The notes under the pieces: generated by a model
Seen by the model: the letters and a program-made list of their open reading frames with translations, nothing else
Databases searched by the model: none
Told to the model about the DNA's origin: nothing
Source: Loktanella sp.
Lineage (GTDB): Bacteria > Pseudomonadota > Alphaproteobacteria > Rhodobacterales > Rhodobacteraceae
DNA length: 64,000 nucleotides
Reading direction: 5' to 3'
Assembly (NCBI GenBank): GCA_017390475.1
Contig: JAFPBO010000036.1
Span: forward strand, 29,471-93,470
Position numbers and translations under genes: made by a program
Shown: one piece after another, positions 53,321 to 62,158 of the stretch
Position numbering within the stretch: the stretch's first letter is position 1
Layout: every line of letters begins with the position of its first letter

Positions 53321-54690
53321 TGATGTCGTGGTCCGATTATCTTGACGCACATCAGCTGCGCTTTGTCGAAGAACTGGCAGACTTTGTTCGTATCCCGTCA
53401 GTCTCGGCATCCGATGCGCATATCGCAGATGTGCAACGCGCGGGTGATTGGGTCGTGGCACGGATGCACACCGCGGGGATCGAAAATGTGCGGATGATGC
53501 CCACCGCAGGCCATCCTGTCGTCTATGGCGACTGGCTTAATGCGGGTACCGACAAGCCGACCGTGTTGATCTATGGTCACTTCGACGTACAACCTGCGGA
53601 ACCGTTTGATCTGTGGGACACGCCACCCTTTGCGGCTGAAATCCGCGACGGAAAGCTGTTCGGGCGCGGCGCATCCGACGACAAGGGCGGCATGTTCATC
53701 CCGATTGTGGCCGCCGAAGCTCTGCTGAAGACGACCGGAAAGCTGCCCGTAAACGTCAAATTCTTCTTTGAAGGGCAAGAAGAAATCGGTTCTCCGCACC
53801 TGCCGCCGTTCATTGCCGCCCATGGTGCTTTGCTGAAAGCGGATATGATTTTTTCCGCCGACGGTAGCCAATGGGCCGAGGATCAACCGCAACTAATTAC
53901 TGGCCTCAAAGGTTTGGTCGCCTGCGAGGTCATTGTAACCGGCGCGCGATCTGACCAGCATTCCGGGCAGCAGGGCGGCGGAGTCGCCAACCCTATTCAG
54001 GGCCTGTCGCGCATCATCGCGTCGATGAAGGACGCTGATGGCAAGATCGCGGTTGCGGGGTTCTATGACGATGTCATCGACCTGACAGCAGAAGATCGCG
54101 TCGCCATTGCCCGCGCGCCTTTCGACGAAATGGCCTATATCGCAGAACTCGGCGTGCCCGAGGTCTTTGGCGAGCCAGGCTATACCACACGCGAAAGGCT
54201 CTGGGCGCGCCCAACACTGGAACTTAACGGGATCACTGGCGGGTGGCAGGGCAACGGGATCAAGACCGTCCTTCCAGCCGAGGCGCGGGCAAAAATCACA
54301 TGCCGTCTGGTCGCGGATCAGACGCCCGATGCGATCTATGATCTGCTGGAGGCGCATGTCACAGCGCATTGCCCAAAGGGATTGCGGGCGCGGGTTGAAC
54401 GTTTGGCAGGCAGCGCCGATCCTTTCCTTCTGCCATCAGGTCACAATTCCAGCAGTATCGCCGCATCCGTTCTAACCGAGGTATATGGCCGTGAACCTTT
54501 CATCACTCGTACAGGCGGATCAATTCCGGTGATGACGATGTTGCTCAAAGAACTGGGCGTTCATGCGACATTGTTTGCCTTCGGTCTGCCAGACGAAAAC
54601 CTGCATGCGCCAAATGAATTCTTTCGCCTGTCAAGTTTTCGTACTGGCCAGACAGCATATTGCCGCCTTTTGGAAAGGCTGGGAGACTAG
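53320..54690 (+). CDS. M20 family dipeptidase/metallopeptidase
   Basis: 456 residues; three consecutive ATG codons (53317, 53320, 53323) make the exact start ambiguous. Metal-site motifs of the M20 clan: YGHFDVQP (His, with the following Asp), GASDDKGG (bridging Asp), EGQEEIGS (catalytic Glu and metal Glu) and FSADG (Asp), with the final His in the C-terminal PSGHNSSS region replaced in context by PN motifs I cannot assign. It would hydrolyse di- or tripeptides or acylated amino acids brought in by the upstream ABC importer. Last gene of the operon. Confidence 0.9.
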   Translation: MMSWSDYLDAHQLRFVEELADFVRIPSVSASDAHIADVQRAGDWVVARMHTAGIENVRMMPTAGHPVVYGDWLNAGTDKPTVLIYGHFDVQPAEPFDLWDTPPFAAEIRDGKLFGRGASDDKGGMFIPIVAAEALLKTTGKLPVNVKFFFEGQEEIGSPHLPPFIAAHGALLKADMIFSADGSQWAEDQPQLITGLKGLVACEVIVTGARSDQHSGQQGGGVANPIQGLSRIIASMKDADGKIAVAGFYDDVIDLTAEDRVAIARAPFDEMAYIAELGVPEVFGEPGYTTRERLWARPTLELNGITGGWQGNGIKTVLPAEARAKITCRLVADQTPDAIYDLLEAHVTAHCPKGLRARVERLAGSADPFLLPSGHNSSSIAASVLTEVYGREPFITRTGGSIPVMTMLLKELGVHATLFAFGLPDENLHAPNEFFRLSSFRTGQTAYCRLLERLGD

Positions 54691-54945
54691 GCACAAACGA
54701 ACCAGTTTTCGCCGATGCCAGGCCTCATCTGCGCGGGACTTACGACGGCTGCCTTGACAGTACGGCCGCTTGCTTGTCCCGTTCCTTGCCTGTCCACGTG
54801 GTGCAGTAAGCCACAGGGGTGGCAAATGTCTCAGGATTTTTAAGTTACATAAGACGGATTATGCGCCTTAAAGGTGTAGGCGGGGCACATTCTAAACTGG
54901 GTTGCGGCACCTCCCCTATCTTGCTGAAAAGTAGGGAGAACAGAC
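54691..54945. other. intergenic stretch with a nested dyad
   Basis: About 255 bases without a gene. At 54839-54872 there are two nested inverted repeats, TTTAAG/CTTAAA outside and CATAA/TTATG inside, in an AT-rich patch. This could be a recombinase or insertion footprint beside the decayed MscS gene, which begins mid-gene just after it. Nothing else supportable. Confidence 0.35.
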
Positions 54946-55441
54946 ATGGCGCTGCGACCGATCATGTGTAATCTTTTCGCAGGTATCCAGCTTGCCTGCC
55001 ATCACACAGCCCATCCGCATCGATGACGCCGTCATCGTGCATGGCGAAGCGGGCAATATCGAAGAGATCACATCGACCGATGTCGTTGTCAGAATCTGGG
55101 ACACGCGCGGGATGGTCGTGCCACTAACCTATTTCATCGAAGAATCGTTCGAAAACTGGCCCCGTAAAGATGCCACGATGATCGGCATGGTGTAGACTTA
55201 TCTCGATTATTCCGTCTCGGTGGATGACATCAGAGACAGTCTGCGTGCGTTTCTGGAACAAAACCCGCTTTGGGATCGTGATGTATTCGCCGTGCAAGTC
55301 ACCGATTTCCGCGAATTCGCAGTGGAGATCCGCCTTCTGGCAACCAACAGCAGAGCGCCGCGTGTTTTCACTCCGCGCTGTGAAATTCGTGAATATCTGG
55401 CCGCCTGACTGCAGGCGACTTATCGCGCATCACTGCCATAG
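54946..55441 (+). pseudogene. decayed MscS-family mechanosensitive channel fragment
   Basis: C-terminal half of an MscS-type channel in pieces. Frame one (54946-54999) encodes ALRPIMCNLFAGIQLA, the pore-lining helix end. A tandem TGCCTGCC (54993-55000) adds four bases; skipping one copy joins it to AITQPIRIDDAVIVHGE and VVVRIWDTRGMVVPLTYFIE in the next frame. That frame has a TAG at 55193-55195, resumes with TYLDYSVSVDDIRDSLRAFL, has a TGA at 55406-55408 and ends with LQATYRASLP and TAG at 55439-55441. All N-terminal membrane segments are missing. Two nonsense codons and a frameshift make it a pseudogene. Confidence 0.85.
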
Positions 55442-55500
55442 ATGCGCAGATCACTGAATATCACCAGCTCTGACGCTTAGGCGCGGCACGCTGGCCTTGC

Positions 55501-58500
55501 TCAGCCCGCGTTGCTTTGTACCCCACCGACATGCGCCAGACGCACAAGTTCTGGCAGCGATGCCGCCCCTGTTTTCCGCATAACGGACGCGCGGTGGTTT
55601 TCCACAGTCCGCTGATTGATGCCCAGATCGCTGGCGATGATTTTGTTGGGCGCGCCTTGCAGCACACCTGCCAGCACATCAGTTTCGCGTGGTGTCAGGC
55701 TGGTGAACCTTTTGCGCGCTGACGCCGCTGCTTTGCTTTGCCCGCTGTCACCGGTTTTGACAGCGATCGCGCGCCGCAGGCTGGCCAGCAGGTCTGCGGC
55801 ACTTGCCGGTTTTTCAATCAGATCCGATGCACCGGCCTTGAAAGCCTCGACAGCGATGGAAACATCACCGTGACCGGTCAGCATGACCATCGGCAGGTTC
55901 AAGCCCTCATGGCGTAAGGTTGCAATCAAAGTCACACCGTTCATTCGCGGCAAGTTGTTGTCTATTAACAGGCAATCACTTTCGCTTGGGCGCGCCGCAG
56001 CCAGCAGATCCTCGCTTGAGGCATAAGTTCTGACGCCCCAGCCTTCGACCTCGAACAAACGCCGCATGGTTTCACGGACCATCAGATCGTCATCAACGAC
56101 ATGCACCGTCGTGATACTGTCGCGCTGCCCGTTCTGTGGCCGCTTGGTGCCCATTGTTGACGTCAAAAGGCTGGATATCTGCCCCAGCAGCACGTCAGGC
56201 ATCACCGGTTTGATCACTTGCGCAAATCCGGCACCGTCAATGGCTTGCAAGGTTGGGGTCGTTATGTCGCCGGTCAGGATGATCGTCGGCAGATCATTGC
56301 CAAGCAGTTCGGCCAGATTCTGCGCCAAACTCAGGCCGTCGTCGTCATCGTCAAGATCATAGTCTGTCAACAACAGATCCGGTCCTTCGGGGTGATCCTT
56401 GACCCAAGCCAATGCAGATTCAGCTCCTGGCATGGCGATAACTGTGTGACCTGATTTGGTCAGCACCTTGGTCATCAATACACGCAGGGGGTCTTCATCC
56501 TCGACCAGCAGGATCGTACCGGTCTTGTGTTTAACTTTGGCATCCGGTTTTGGGGTCGTGGCCAGCGCGGCCTTGTCAACGACATCCATCGCCATGCTGA
56601 AACACGACCCTTTCCCCAGCTTGGATTTCACCGTCACAGGATGTTCCAGCAGCATCGCCAGCCGCTGTACAATGGCAAGGCCGAGCCCCATCCCGTGTTC
56701 AGTCATGACCGTATCGGTATCGAGGCGGTGATAGGCGTTGAAAATCGCGGTGGTATCCGTGTCGGCAATGCCGATCCCGCTGTCGCACACCTGCACGATG
56801 ACCTGATCCTTGCGCCTGCGACAGCCCAAGACAATACCGCCTTTTTTTGTGTATTTCACTGCATTGGACAAAAGATTGCGCAGCATCTGTTCAAGAAGTT
56901 GCGGATCAGTCAGCACCCAAAGCGAACAAGGCACCGTGCGCAAACGCAGACCCTTGAGGCCCGCATGCGGTGAAAATTCATCCGCAAGCCGCTGCATCAG
57001 GCGGCCAATCTCGACCGGTTGGATGTTGGGCCGTACTGTGCCGGATTCGATCCGGTTCACATCCAGCATGGAATCCAGCATCCGCGTCATGGAATTCAAT
57101 GTCTGATCCAAAATTACCGTCAGGCGCAACGCCTCGGCCGAGGGGCGGTGACGCGCCAGAAGTTTGTGTAGCAACGCCATGGATTGGAGCGGCTGGCGCA
57201 AATCGTGGCTGGCCGATGCCAGAAACCGCGATTTCGCTTTGGTTGCACGCTGCGCTTCGTCCATGGCGGTGACCAGCGCGACAGTGGCGCGCTTGCGTTC
57301 GGTGATGTCGATATATGTTATGACCAGCCCTTCGACCTTGTCACCTTCGGCGCGGTATGGCTGGATACGGCGCAAGAACCATTTGTCGCTTGCACCTTGG
57401 GCTTCGGTTTCGATGGGGACTTTGTTGGTCAGAACGGTTTGTGTGTCGTGGATCAGGTCATCGTCGCGCGCCACACTGGCAAGATCGGTGAAGGGCCGTC
57501 CGACATCGGACGGGATCACCCGGAAAATCTGCCGTGCGGCGGGTGTGAAAAACCGGATCGTCAGGTCAAGATCCAGAAATAATGTGGCGACATCGGTACT
57601 ATACAAGACGTTTTGTAAATCATTCGCGGTGGTCCGGTGCCGTTCCAACGTTTCCTGCAACTGGACATTCAGGGCGGTCAGTTCTTCGTTCAACGATTGT
57701 AGTTCTTCTTTGGACGCCAGCAATTCTTCATTGGTGGATTGGAATTCTTCATGGATCGACCGCGATTCAGCGGCATCATTGCCATGCGCTTCAATTTCCT
57801 GTTCCAGATCACGCAACGCTTCGGAAAGATCACTGCGGGTTGTGGCAAGCTCCAGTTCCAGATCGGCACTATCCTGCGTGGTCTTGGCACCAGTCACGTC
57901 AACATCCGACGCCATCGGCACGCGGTCGATGAAACAGGCCAAAAGCATCGGCTGCGCCCCGCCAGACACGCGGCGGATCACGATATCAAAACTGGGCTGC
58001 CCTGGCATCCGGCTGCCTGCGACCTTGGCCAGCGGACTGGCCGGATTGCAGGACGCAACGGCAGCGCGGAACCTTGCGTGGATCGCCTTGGGCAAAAAGC
58101 CAACCAGATCGGTGGACGGATGACCTTGGGTGAATTTCAGGTACCGTTCGGTTGGCCCCAAAAGATACAGCGTTTCAAACTGCGGATTGAACAGCACCGC
58201 AGCAGGCGCATGGTATTCCAACACGATCCGGCGGCACAAATTGGCCAGCGACGCGTTCTGCGCTGGCGTTGGAACGCTGCGCGCAGGTGCATCGTCGCGC
58301 AAACCTGCGGCAAAATCCAGATCCTGCGCTTGGCTGTGGCCAGTGCGCCGCCACAGGCGGGCGCTTTTGTCGGCCATAGTGAAACAATTGTCGCTGACGC
58401 CGGGCATTTCTGCCGCACCCAGCAACAAAAACCCGTTTTCGCGCAAGGCAAAGCACGACCGCGCGATCACGCGTTTCTGCGCGTCGGGTGTCAGATAAAT

Positions 58501-59751
58501 CAGCACATTCCGGCAGGACACCAGATCAATCTTGGAAAATGGTGGGTCGGTCAGCAGGTCGGCGACGGTAAAGACGATAATGTCGCGCAGTCGCGACGTG
58601 ACGCGCCAACCACCATCTTCGGCGATAAAAAACCGCTTCAGCCGGGCGGGGGACACGCAGGTTTCGATATCGGCGGAATAATAGCCTGCCCTTGCGGTCG
58701 TAATCGCCTCGGAGTCGATGTCAGAGGCAAGGACTTGCACCTGCCCGGTAAATCCGCTGGCTTCGATCGCTTCGGTGCAGGCGATGGCAAGGCTATACGC
58801 CTCTTCGCCAGTGCTGCAACCTGCCACCCAGACACGCAAAGGCCGGTCGCCGGGCTGGGCTGCCAGCAGATCGGGCAGGGCTGTGGTCGACAAATGTTCA
58901 AATACCGCGGGGTCGCGGAAAAAGCTGGTGACATGGATCAAAAGATCAGCCGACAATTGGCTGCGCTCATCATTGTCTGCGCGCAAGATATCCAGATAGC
59001 GCGCATTCTCGTCCGGCCCCAGCCCGATCAGCGCCATGCGCCGCGCGATCCGCCGTTCCAGCGTGCCGCGTTTATAAAGTGAAAAATCCTGCGTGCCGTG
59101 GGTCCGGATGAAGTCAAGCACATCATTGCTGCATGGTTCTGGCGCATCACTGGCCACATCATGCTGGTCGGTCGCGGCAAAGGCGATGATGGCATCGTGA
59201 AATGCGTTGGTGGCAAGGGTTTGCCCGACATGGCCTGTGTCAATCGCGCTTTGCGGCATGCTGGGATAGCGCGCATCGGCAGGGTCTTGCGCCATAATCA
59301 GACCACCTGCGTTGGCGAAATTGGCAAGGGCCGCACTGCCGTCTTTTCCGTTGCCAGACAGGATAACGCATGCGGCCTGCACGCTTTTGTCCTTGGCCAA
59401 GGATTCCAGACAAACGTCAAAAGGCAATCGCACCGCTTTGCCGGTGTCTGGCTTGAACAGATGCACCGTGCGTGTCTTGACCTGCAAAAAAACACCGGGC
59501 GGGATCACGTGCAGGGTACCCGCGCGCAATGCCATGCCATCGGTCGCCTGCACGACATGCAAGCCTGTATGCTCTTGCAGCAGATCAACCATCATCCCAC
59601 TATGCTCAGGGTCAAGGTGCAGGATCAGGACAAAGGCTGCCTGCATTGTCGCAGGTATGTCATGCAGCACAGCGCGACACACCTCCAGCCCGCCAGCAGA
59701 AGCGCCGATGGCAATGACATGCAGTGTTTTATCTATCTCGTCTTTTGGCAA
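55501..59751 (-). CDS. CheB-CheR-PAS-histidine kinase-REC-REC-LuxR fusion protein
   Basis: 1416 residues in one uninterrupted frame. Order: CheB-type methylesterase (10-190; Ser18, His45, Asp137 match the catalytic triad positions); CheR-type methyltransferase (~215-470; WVAGCSTGEEAYSLAI, ASDIDSEAI, DLVSCRNVLIYL); a long coiled coil (~640-720; EFQSTNEELLASKEELQSLN shown in part); PAS (~725-830); histidine kinase (phospho-His near 849 in SASHDLRQPLQS; ATPase with NLLSNAVKYT and GMGLGLAIVQRLA); receiver 1 (Asp near 1129 in LLLTDYD); receiver 2 (Asp near 1262 in LLIDNNLP); LuxR HTH at the end (SLTPRETDVLAGVLQG, NQRTVENHRASVMRK). CheB-CheR-PAS kinases are known; carrying the FixJ-type regulator in the same chain is unusual. 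Confidence 0.9.
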   Translation of the reverse strand: MPKDEIDKTLHVIAIGASAGGLEVCRAVLHDIPATMQAAFVLILHLDPEHSGMMVDLLQEHTGLHVVQATDGMALRAGTLHVIPPGVFLQVKTRTVHLFKPDTGKAVRLPFDVCLESLAKDKSVQAACVILSGNGKDGSAALANFANAGGLIMAQDPADARYPSMPQSAIDTGHVGQTLATNAFHDAIIAFAATDQHDVASDAPEPCSNDVLDFIRTHGTQDFSLYKRGTLERRIARRMALIGLGPDENARYLDILRADNDERSQLSADLLIHVTSFFRDPAVFEHLSTTALPDLLAAQPGDRPLRVWVAGCSTGEEAYSLAIACTEAIEASGFTGQVQVLASDIDSEAITTARAGYYSADIETCVSPARLKRFFIAEDGGWRVTSRLRDIIVFTVADLLTDPPFSKIDLVSCRNVLIYLTPDAQKRVIARSCFALRENGFLLLGAAEMPGVSDNCFTMADKSARLWRRTGHSQAQDLDFAAGLRDDAPARSVPTPAQNASLANLCRRIVLEYHAPAAVLFNPQFETLYLLGPTERYLKFTQGHPSTDLVGFLPKAIHARFRAAVASCNPASPLAKVAGSRMPGQPSFDIVIRRVSGGAQPMLLACFIDRVPMASDVDVTGAKTTQDSADLELELATTRSDLSEALRDLEQEIEAHGNDAAESRSIHEEFQSTNEELLASKEELQSLNEELTALNVQLQETLERHRTTANDLQNVLYSTDVATLFLDLDLTIRFFTPAARQIFRVIPSDVGRPFTDLASVARDDDLIHDTQTVLTNKVPIETEAQGASDKWFLRRIQPYRAEGDKVEGLVITYIDITERKRATVALVTAMDEAQRATKAKSRFLASASHDLRQPLQSMALLHKLLARHRPSAEALRLTVILDQTLNSMTRMLDSMLDVNRIESGTVRPNIQPVEIGRLMQRLADEFSPHAGLKGLRLRTVPCSLWVLTDPQLLEQMLRNLLSNAVKYTKKGGIVLGCRRRKDQVIVQVCDSGIGIADTDTTAIFNAYHRLDTDTVMTEHGMGLGLAIVQRLAMLLEHPVTVKSKLGKGSCFSMAMDVVDKAALATTPKPDAKVKHKTGTILLVEDEDPLRVLMTKVLTKSGHTVIAMPGAESALAWVKDHPEGPDLLLTDYDLDDDDDGLSLAQNLAELLGNDLPTIILTGDITTPTLQAIDGAGFAQVIKPVMPDVLLGQISSLLTSTMGTKRPQNGQRDSITTVHVVDDDLMVRETMRRLFEVEGWGVRTYASSEDLLAAARPSESDCLLIDNNLPRMNGVTLIATLRHEGLNLPMVMLTGHGDVSIAVEAFKAGASDLIEKPASAADLLASLRRAIAVKTGDSGQSKAAASARKRFTSLTPRETDVLAGVLQGAPNKIIASDLGINQRTVENHRASVMRKTGAASLPELVRLAHVGGVQSNAG

Positions 59752-60179
59752 TTCATGCTCCTGAGCAAGGTGATCTTGGTACGATACGCGTCGCTGAGAA
59801 CATTCTGCCGACTTAGGGCCTGCTCTTTTACTGTAGCATATTTCTGAACAATCACATCCACCAAATAACAGGCGAACTGCCGCCGTCAGGCCGTCTGCCT
59901 AGGTAGATTCCGATCCTATTGGCACGAAACCCGACCGCGTATGCAGTTTGTACGGGTGCGGATATCTCGTTTGCACCGCATGACCGGATGATCGCGACCT
60001 TGCAAGTGCTTCAAAGGAATCCCCGAGCCTCTTTAGGCATGTCGAATTGCATCACTGATTGATCGTCCGGTCGCCCCAAGACCGACATCGGGCTTAGCTG
60101 CTCGGTTCTAACGACACGTGAAATTCGTCCTCTGCGCCAGAGATTACGCGCCGGGGGCAGCAACCAACAAGGAATTCCC
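59752..60179. other. divergent intergenic region upstream of the fusion kinase and the small-peptide gene
   Basis: About 430 bases with no supportable gene. It should hold promoters for the fusion kinase (minus) and the stress-type cluster (plus). I looked for an EcfG-type GGAAC...GTT element and did not find a convincing one. A good ribosome site (AAGGAATT) ends the region. Confidence 0.45.
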
Positions 60180-60254
60180 ATGAACCAGATCATTTACATC
60201 GTTGGCGCCATCGTCGTCATCATGGCCATTCTCAGCTTTGTCGGAATGCGTTGA
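60180..60254 (+). CDS. 24-residue membrane peptide
   Basis: MNQIIYIVGAIVVIMAILSF followed by four more residues; one hydrophobic helix with a charged C-terminus (GMR). AAGGAATT lies seven bases before the ATG. Such single-helix micro-proteins are common beside stress genes in alphaproteobacteria. Function unknown. It is 27 bases before the next gene and likely co-transcribed. Confidence 0.65.
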   Translation: MNQIIYIVGAIVVIMAILSFVGMR

Positions 60255-60281
60255 GCTATTAGAAATACAAGGAAAATTGCC

Positions 60282-61136
60282 ATGACACCCATGATGACAC
60301 CCCCTCATGTGACGGATGAATCCGGCGCATCGACCCATTCCTATGTCGATTGGCCTGCAATTCTGGCTGGTACGATCATAGCATTGGCGATTTCATTCGT
60401 GTTGACCAGTTTTGGCGCCGGGCTGGGCCTTTCGCTGACATCGCCCTACCGTGGTGAAGGTGTCTCTGCATCTTGGCTGGCTATAGCCGCAGGTATCTGG
60501 CTTGCCTGGGTTATGGTCACAGGCTTTGGTGCCGGTGGCTATCTGGCAGGCCGCATGCGCCGCCCGATTGGTGGCACCGTTGGTGAAGAAGTCGAAGTGC
60601 GCGACGGATCGCACGGCCTGATCGTCTGGGCCACTGGCACAGTATTGGGCGCGTTTCTGTCGATTTCCGGTACAGGCGGGCTGATTTCCGCTGGAAGCAA
60701 CGCTACCGGAACTGCCGCTGACATCGTGACAGAGGCAGTATCATCCGATTATTTCGCCAGTCTGATGCTGCGTGGCAGTGCGGGCATCGACCCTGATAGC
60801 CAGCAAGAGATTGCGAGCCTGATCACCCGCGCCGCCGTCGAAGGCGAAATGGTCGAACGTGACCGGGACTATCTGGCGCAAATCGTCGCCGCCAATACCG
60901 CGATGTCAGAGTCCGATGCCCGCGCCCGCGTCGATGAAGTCACGACCGAAATCGATACTGCGATGACATCGGCCACCGACGCGATCGAGGATGCCCGCAT
61001 CGCCGGGATTATCTTTGGCTTCATCGCAGCCGCGACTTTGCTGCTTGGCGCGGTTGCCGCGTTCCTTGCTGCGATCGCAGGTGGCCATCACCGTAACGCG
61101 AAACTTGGCTTCTCGACAGTCATGCCAACACGCTGA
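60282..61136 (+). CDS. conserved membrane protein of a stress-type cluster, unknown function
   Basis: 284 residues. Start at the ATG after AAGGAAAAT. Four hydrophobic segments: about residues 25-50, 62-90 with a Gly-rich GFGAGGYLAGRMRRP loop after it, 113-135, and 245-270. Between the third and fourth lies a ~100-residue, Asp/Glu/Ala-rich, probably helical domain with repeated acidic residues. I recognise the general pattern (YDW-type N-terminus VDWPAILAGTIIALAISF, as in PhnA-like or YrzE-like membrane proteins) but cannot assign a role. Confidence 0.65.
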   Translation: MTPMMTPPHVTDESGASTHSYVDWPAILAGTIIALAISFVLTSFGAGLGLSLTSPYRGEGVSASWLAIAAGIWLAWVMVTGFGAGGYLAGRMRRPIGGTVGEEVEVRDGSHGLIVWATGTVLGAFLSISGTGGLISAGSNATGTAADIVTEAVSSDYFASLMLRGSAGIDPDSQQEIASLITRAAVEGEMVERDRDYLAQIVAANTAMSESDARARVDEVTTEIDTAMTSATDAIEDARIAGIIFGFIAAATLLLGAVAAFLAAIAGGHHRNAKLGFSTVMPTR

Positions 61137-61166
61137 CCCATTCCTGATGTTTGAAAGGACCACACC

Positions 61167-61238
61167 ATGCCCGCAATCATTGCTTGGCTACTAGGCGCAC
61201 CTCTTTTGGTCGTCATCATCATCGCCATTCTTTTGTAA
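61167..61238 (+). CDS. 23-residue hydrophobic micro-protein
   Basis: MPAIIAWLLGAPLLVVIIIA followed by three hydrophobic residues; a single membrane helix with no charges. AAGGACC precedes the start. It lies 30 bases after the membrane protein gene in the same direction. Function unknown; the composition is that of membrane-stress peptides. Confidence 0.6.
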   Translation: MPAIIAWLLGAPLLVVIIIAILL

Positions 61239-61294
61239 CTTACGTTTCCCACGCCCAGCCGATGCAACATCCCCCGTCAACGAAGGAGTTTCAT

Positions 61295-61519
61295 ATGCCA
61301 CAAGAGAACCAGTCACAGCTATTTATCCGCCTGCTCAAGGACGCGCGCAGAACGGATCGCATGCTTAACAAGATCAAACGCTCGGTCCACTCGCGGGCCT
61401 ATGCCAAGCGGTTCAAGGAAATGTTCATGTCTGACCAGCCAAGGGGACACAATGCCGCCCTGCCGATGGATTGCGTTCAGATGATGGACAACCCTGTACG
61501 GCCAAGCACCCGCAACTAG
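61295..61519 (+). CDS. 74-residue basic protein, unknown function
   Basis: Soluble, lysine- and arginine-rich, mostly helical by composition (LFIRLLKDARRTDRMLNKIK), with a short C-terminal segment that contains one Cys. AAGGAGTTTCAT gives it one of the best ribosome sites in the region. I do not recognise the family. It lies directly before the YciF-like gene. Confidence 0.6.
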   Translation: MPQENQSQLFIRLLKDARRTDRMLNKIKRSVHSRAYAKRFKEMFMSDQPRGHNAALPMDCVQMMDNPVRPSTRN

Positions 61520-61556
61520 GCGCTGCGAACATCACACGCGACAAAAGGAACACAAG

Positions 61557-62048
61557 ATGACAATCGAAACTTTCGACGACCTGTTTCTGCACACGCTCAA
61601 GGATGTTCTGTACGCAGAACGCAAGATCCTCAAGGCGCTGCCGAAGATGGAAAAGAACGCGACCAACGCAAAGCTGAAACTGGCGTTGACGACGCACAAG
61701 GACGAAACCGAAGACCATATCCTGCGTCTGGAAGAAGTGTTCGACCTCTTGGGCAAGCCCGCGCGCGGCGCGAAATGCGATGCGATGCTCGGCCTGCTCG
61801 AAGAGGCCGAGGGCCTGATGAGCGAGATTGAAGACCCAGAGACCATGGACGCCGCGATCATCTCGCTTGCGCAAGCGGTCGAGCATTACGAAATCGCGCG
61901 CTACGGCACTTTGGTGCAATGGGCCAAGCAACTGGGCCATATCAAGGCCGCAGAGCTGCTGAAAGAAACGCTGGATCAGGAATATGCGACAGACAAGTCG
62001 CTGTCGAAACTGGCCGAAAAAACTGTGAACGCCGCGGCAACGGCCTGA
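61557..62048 (+). CDS. YciF/YciE-family ferritin-like protein (DUF892)
   Basis: 163 residues, a four-helix bundle of the DUF892 ferritin-like family. The opening ETFDDLFLHTLKDVLYAERK, the pair of Glu-containing helix motifs (KDETEDHILRLEEVF) and the closing KQLGHIKAAELLKETLDQE are family landmarks with the di-iron ligands Glu and His. Members are induced by stress in many bacteria. It is three genes before an EcfG-like sigma factor gene that could drive it. Confidence 0.88.
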   Translation: MTIETFDDLFLHTLKDVLYAERKILKALPKMEKNATNAKLKLALTTHKDETEDHILRLEEVFDLLGKPARGAKCDAMLGLLEEAEGLMSEIEDPETMDAAIISLAQAVEHYEIARYGTLVQWAKQLGHIKAAELLKETLDQEYATDKSLSKLAEKTVNAAATA

Positions 62049-62158
62049 TCCGCGATTTCGTTACGGCAAACCCCATGCGCAGCCTGAATGCGGCGCATGG
62101 CCCCCATCCTCGGATGGCCATACCCGCGTGGCAGTCACGCCTACAAGCGAGCCTCATC

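Noticed and set aside
57739-59082. Plus-strand open frame of 447 codons
   Set aside because: Antisense to the fusion kinase, rich in Arg, Gln and His as expected for a GC-rich shadow frame, without family motifs.
60282-61136. PhnA or a named transporter
   Set aside because: Membrane topology and an acidic helical insert are visible, but no family signature strong enough for a name.
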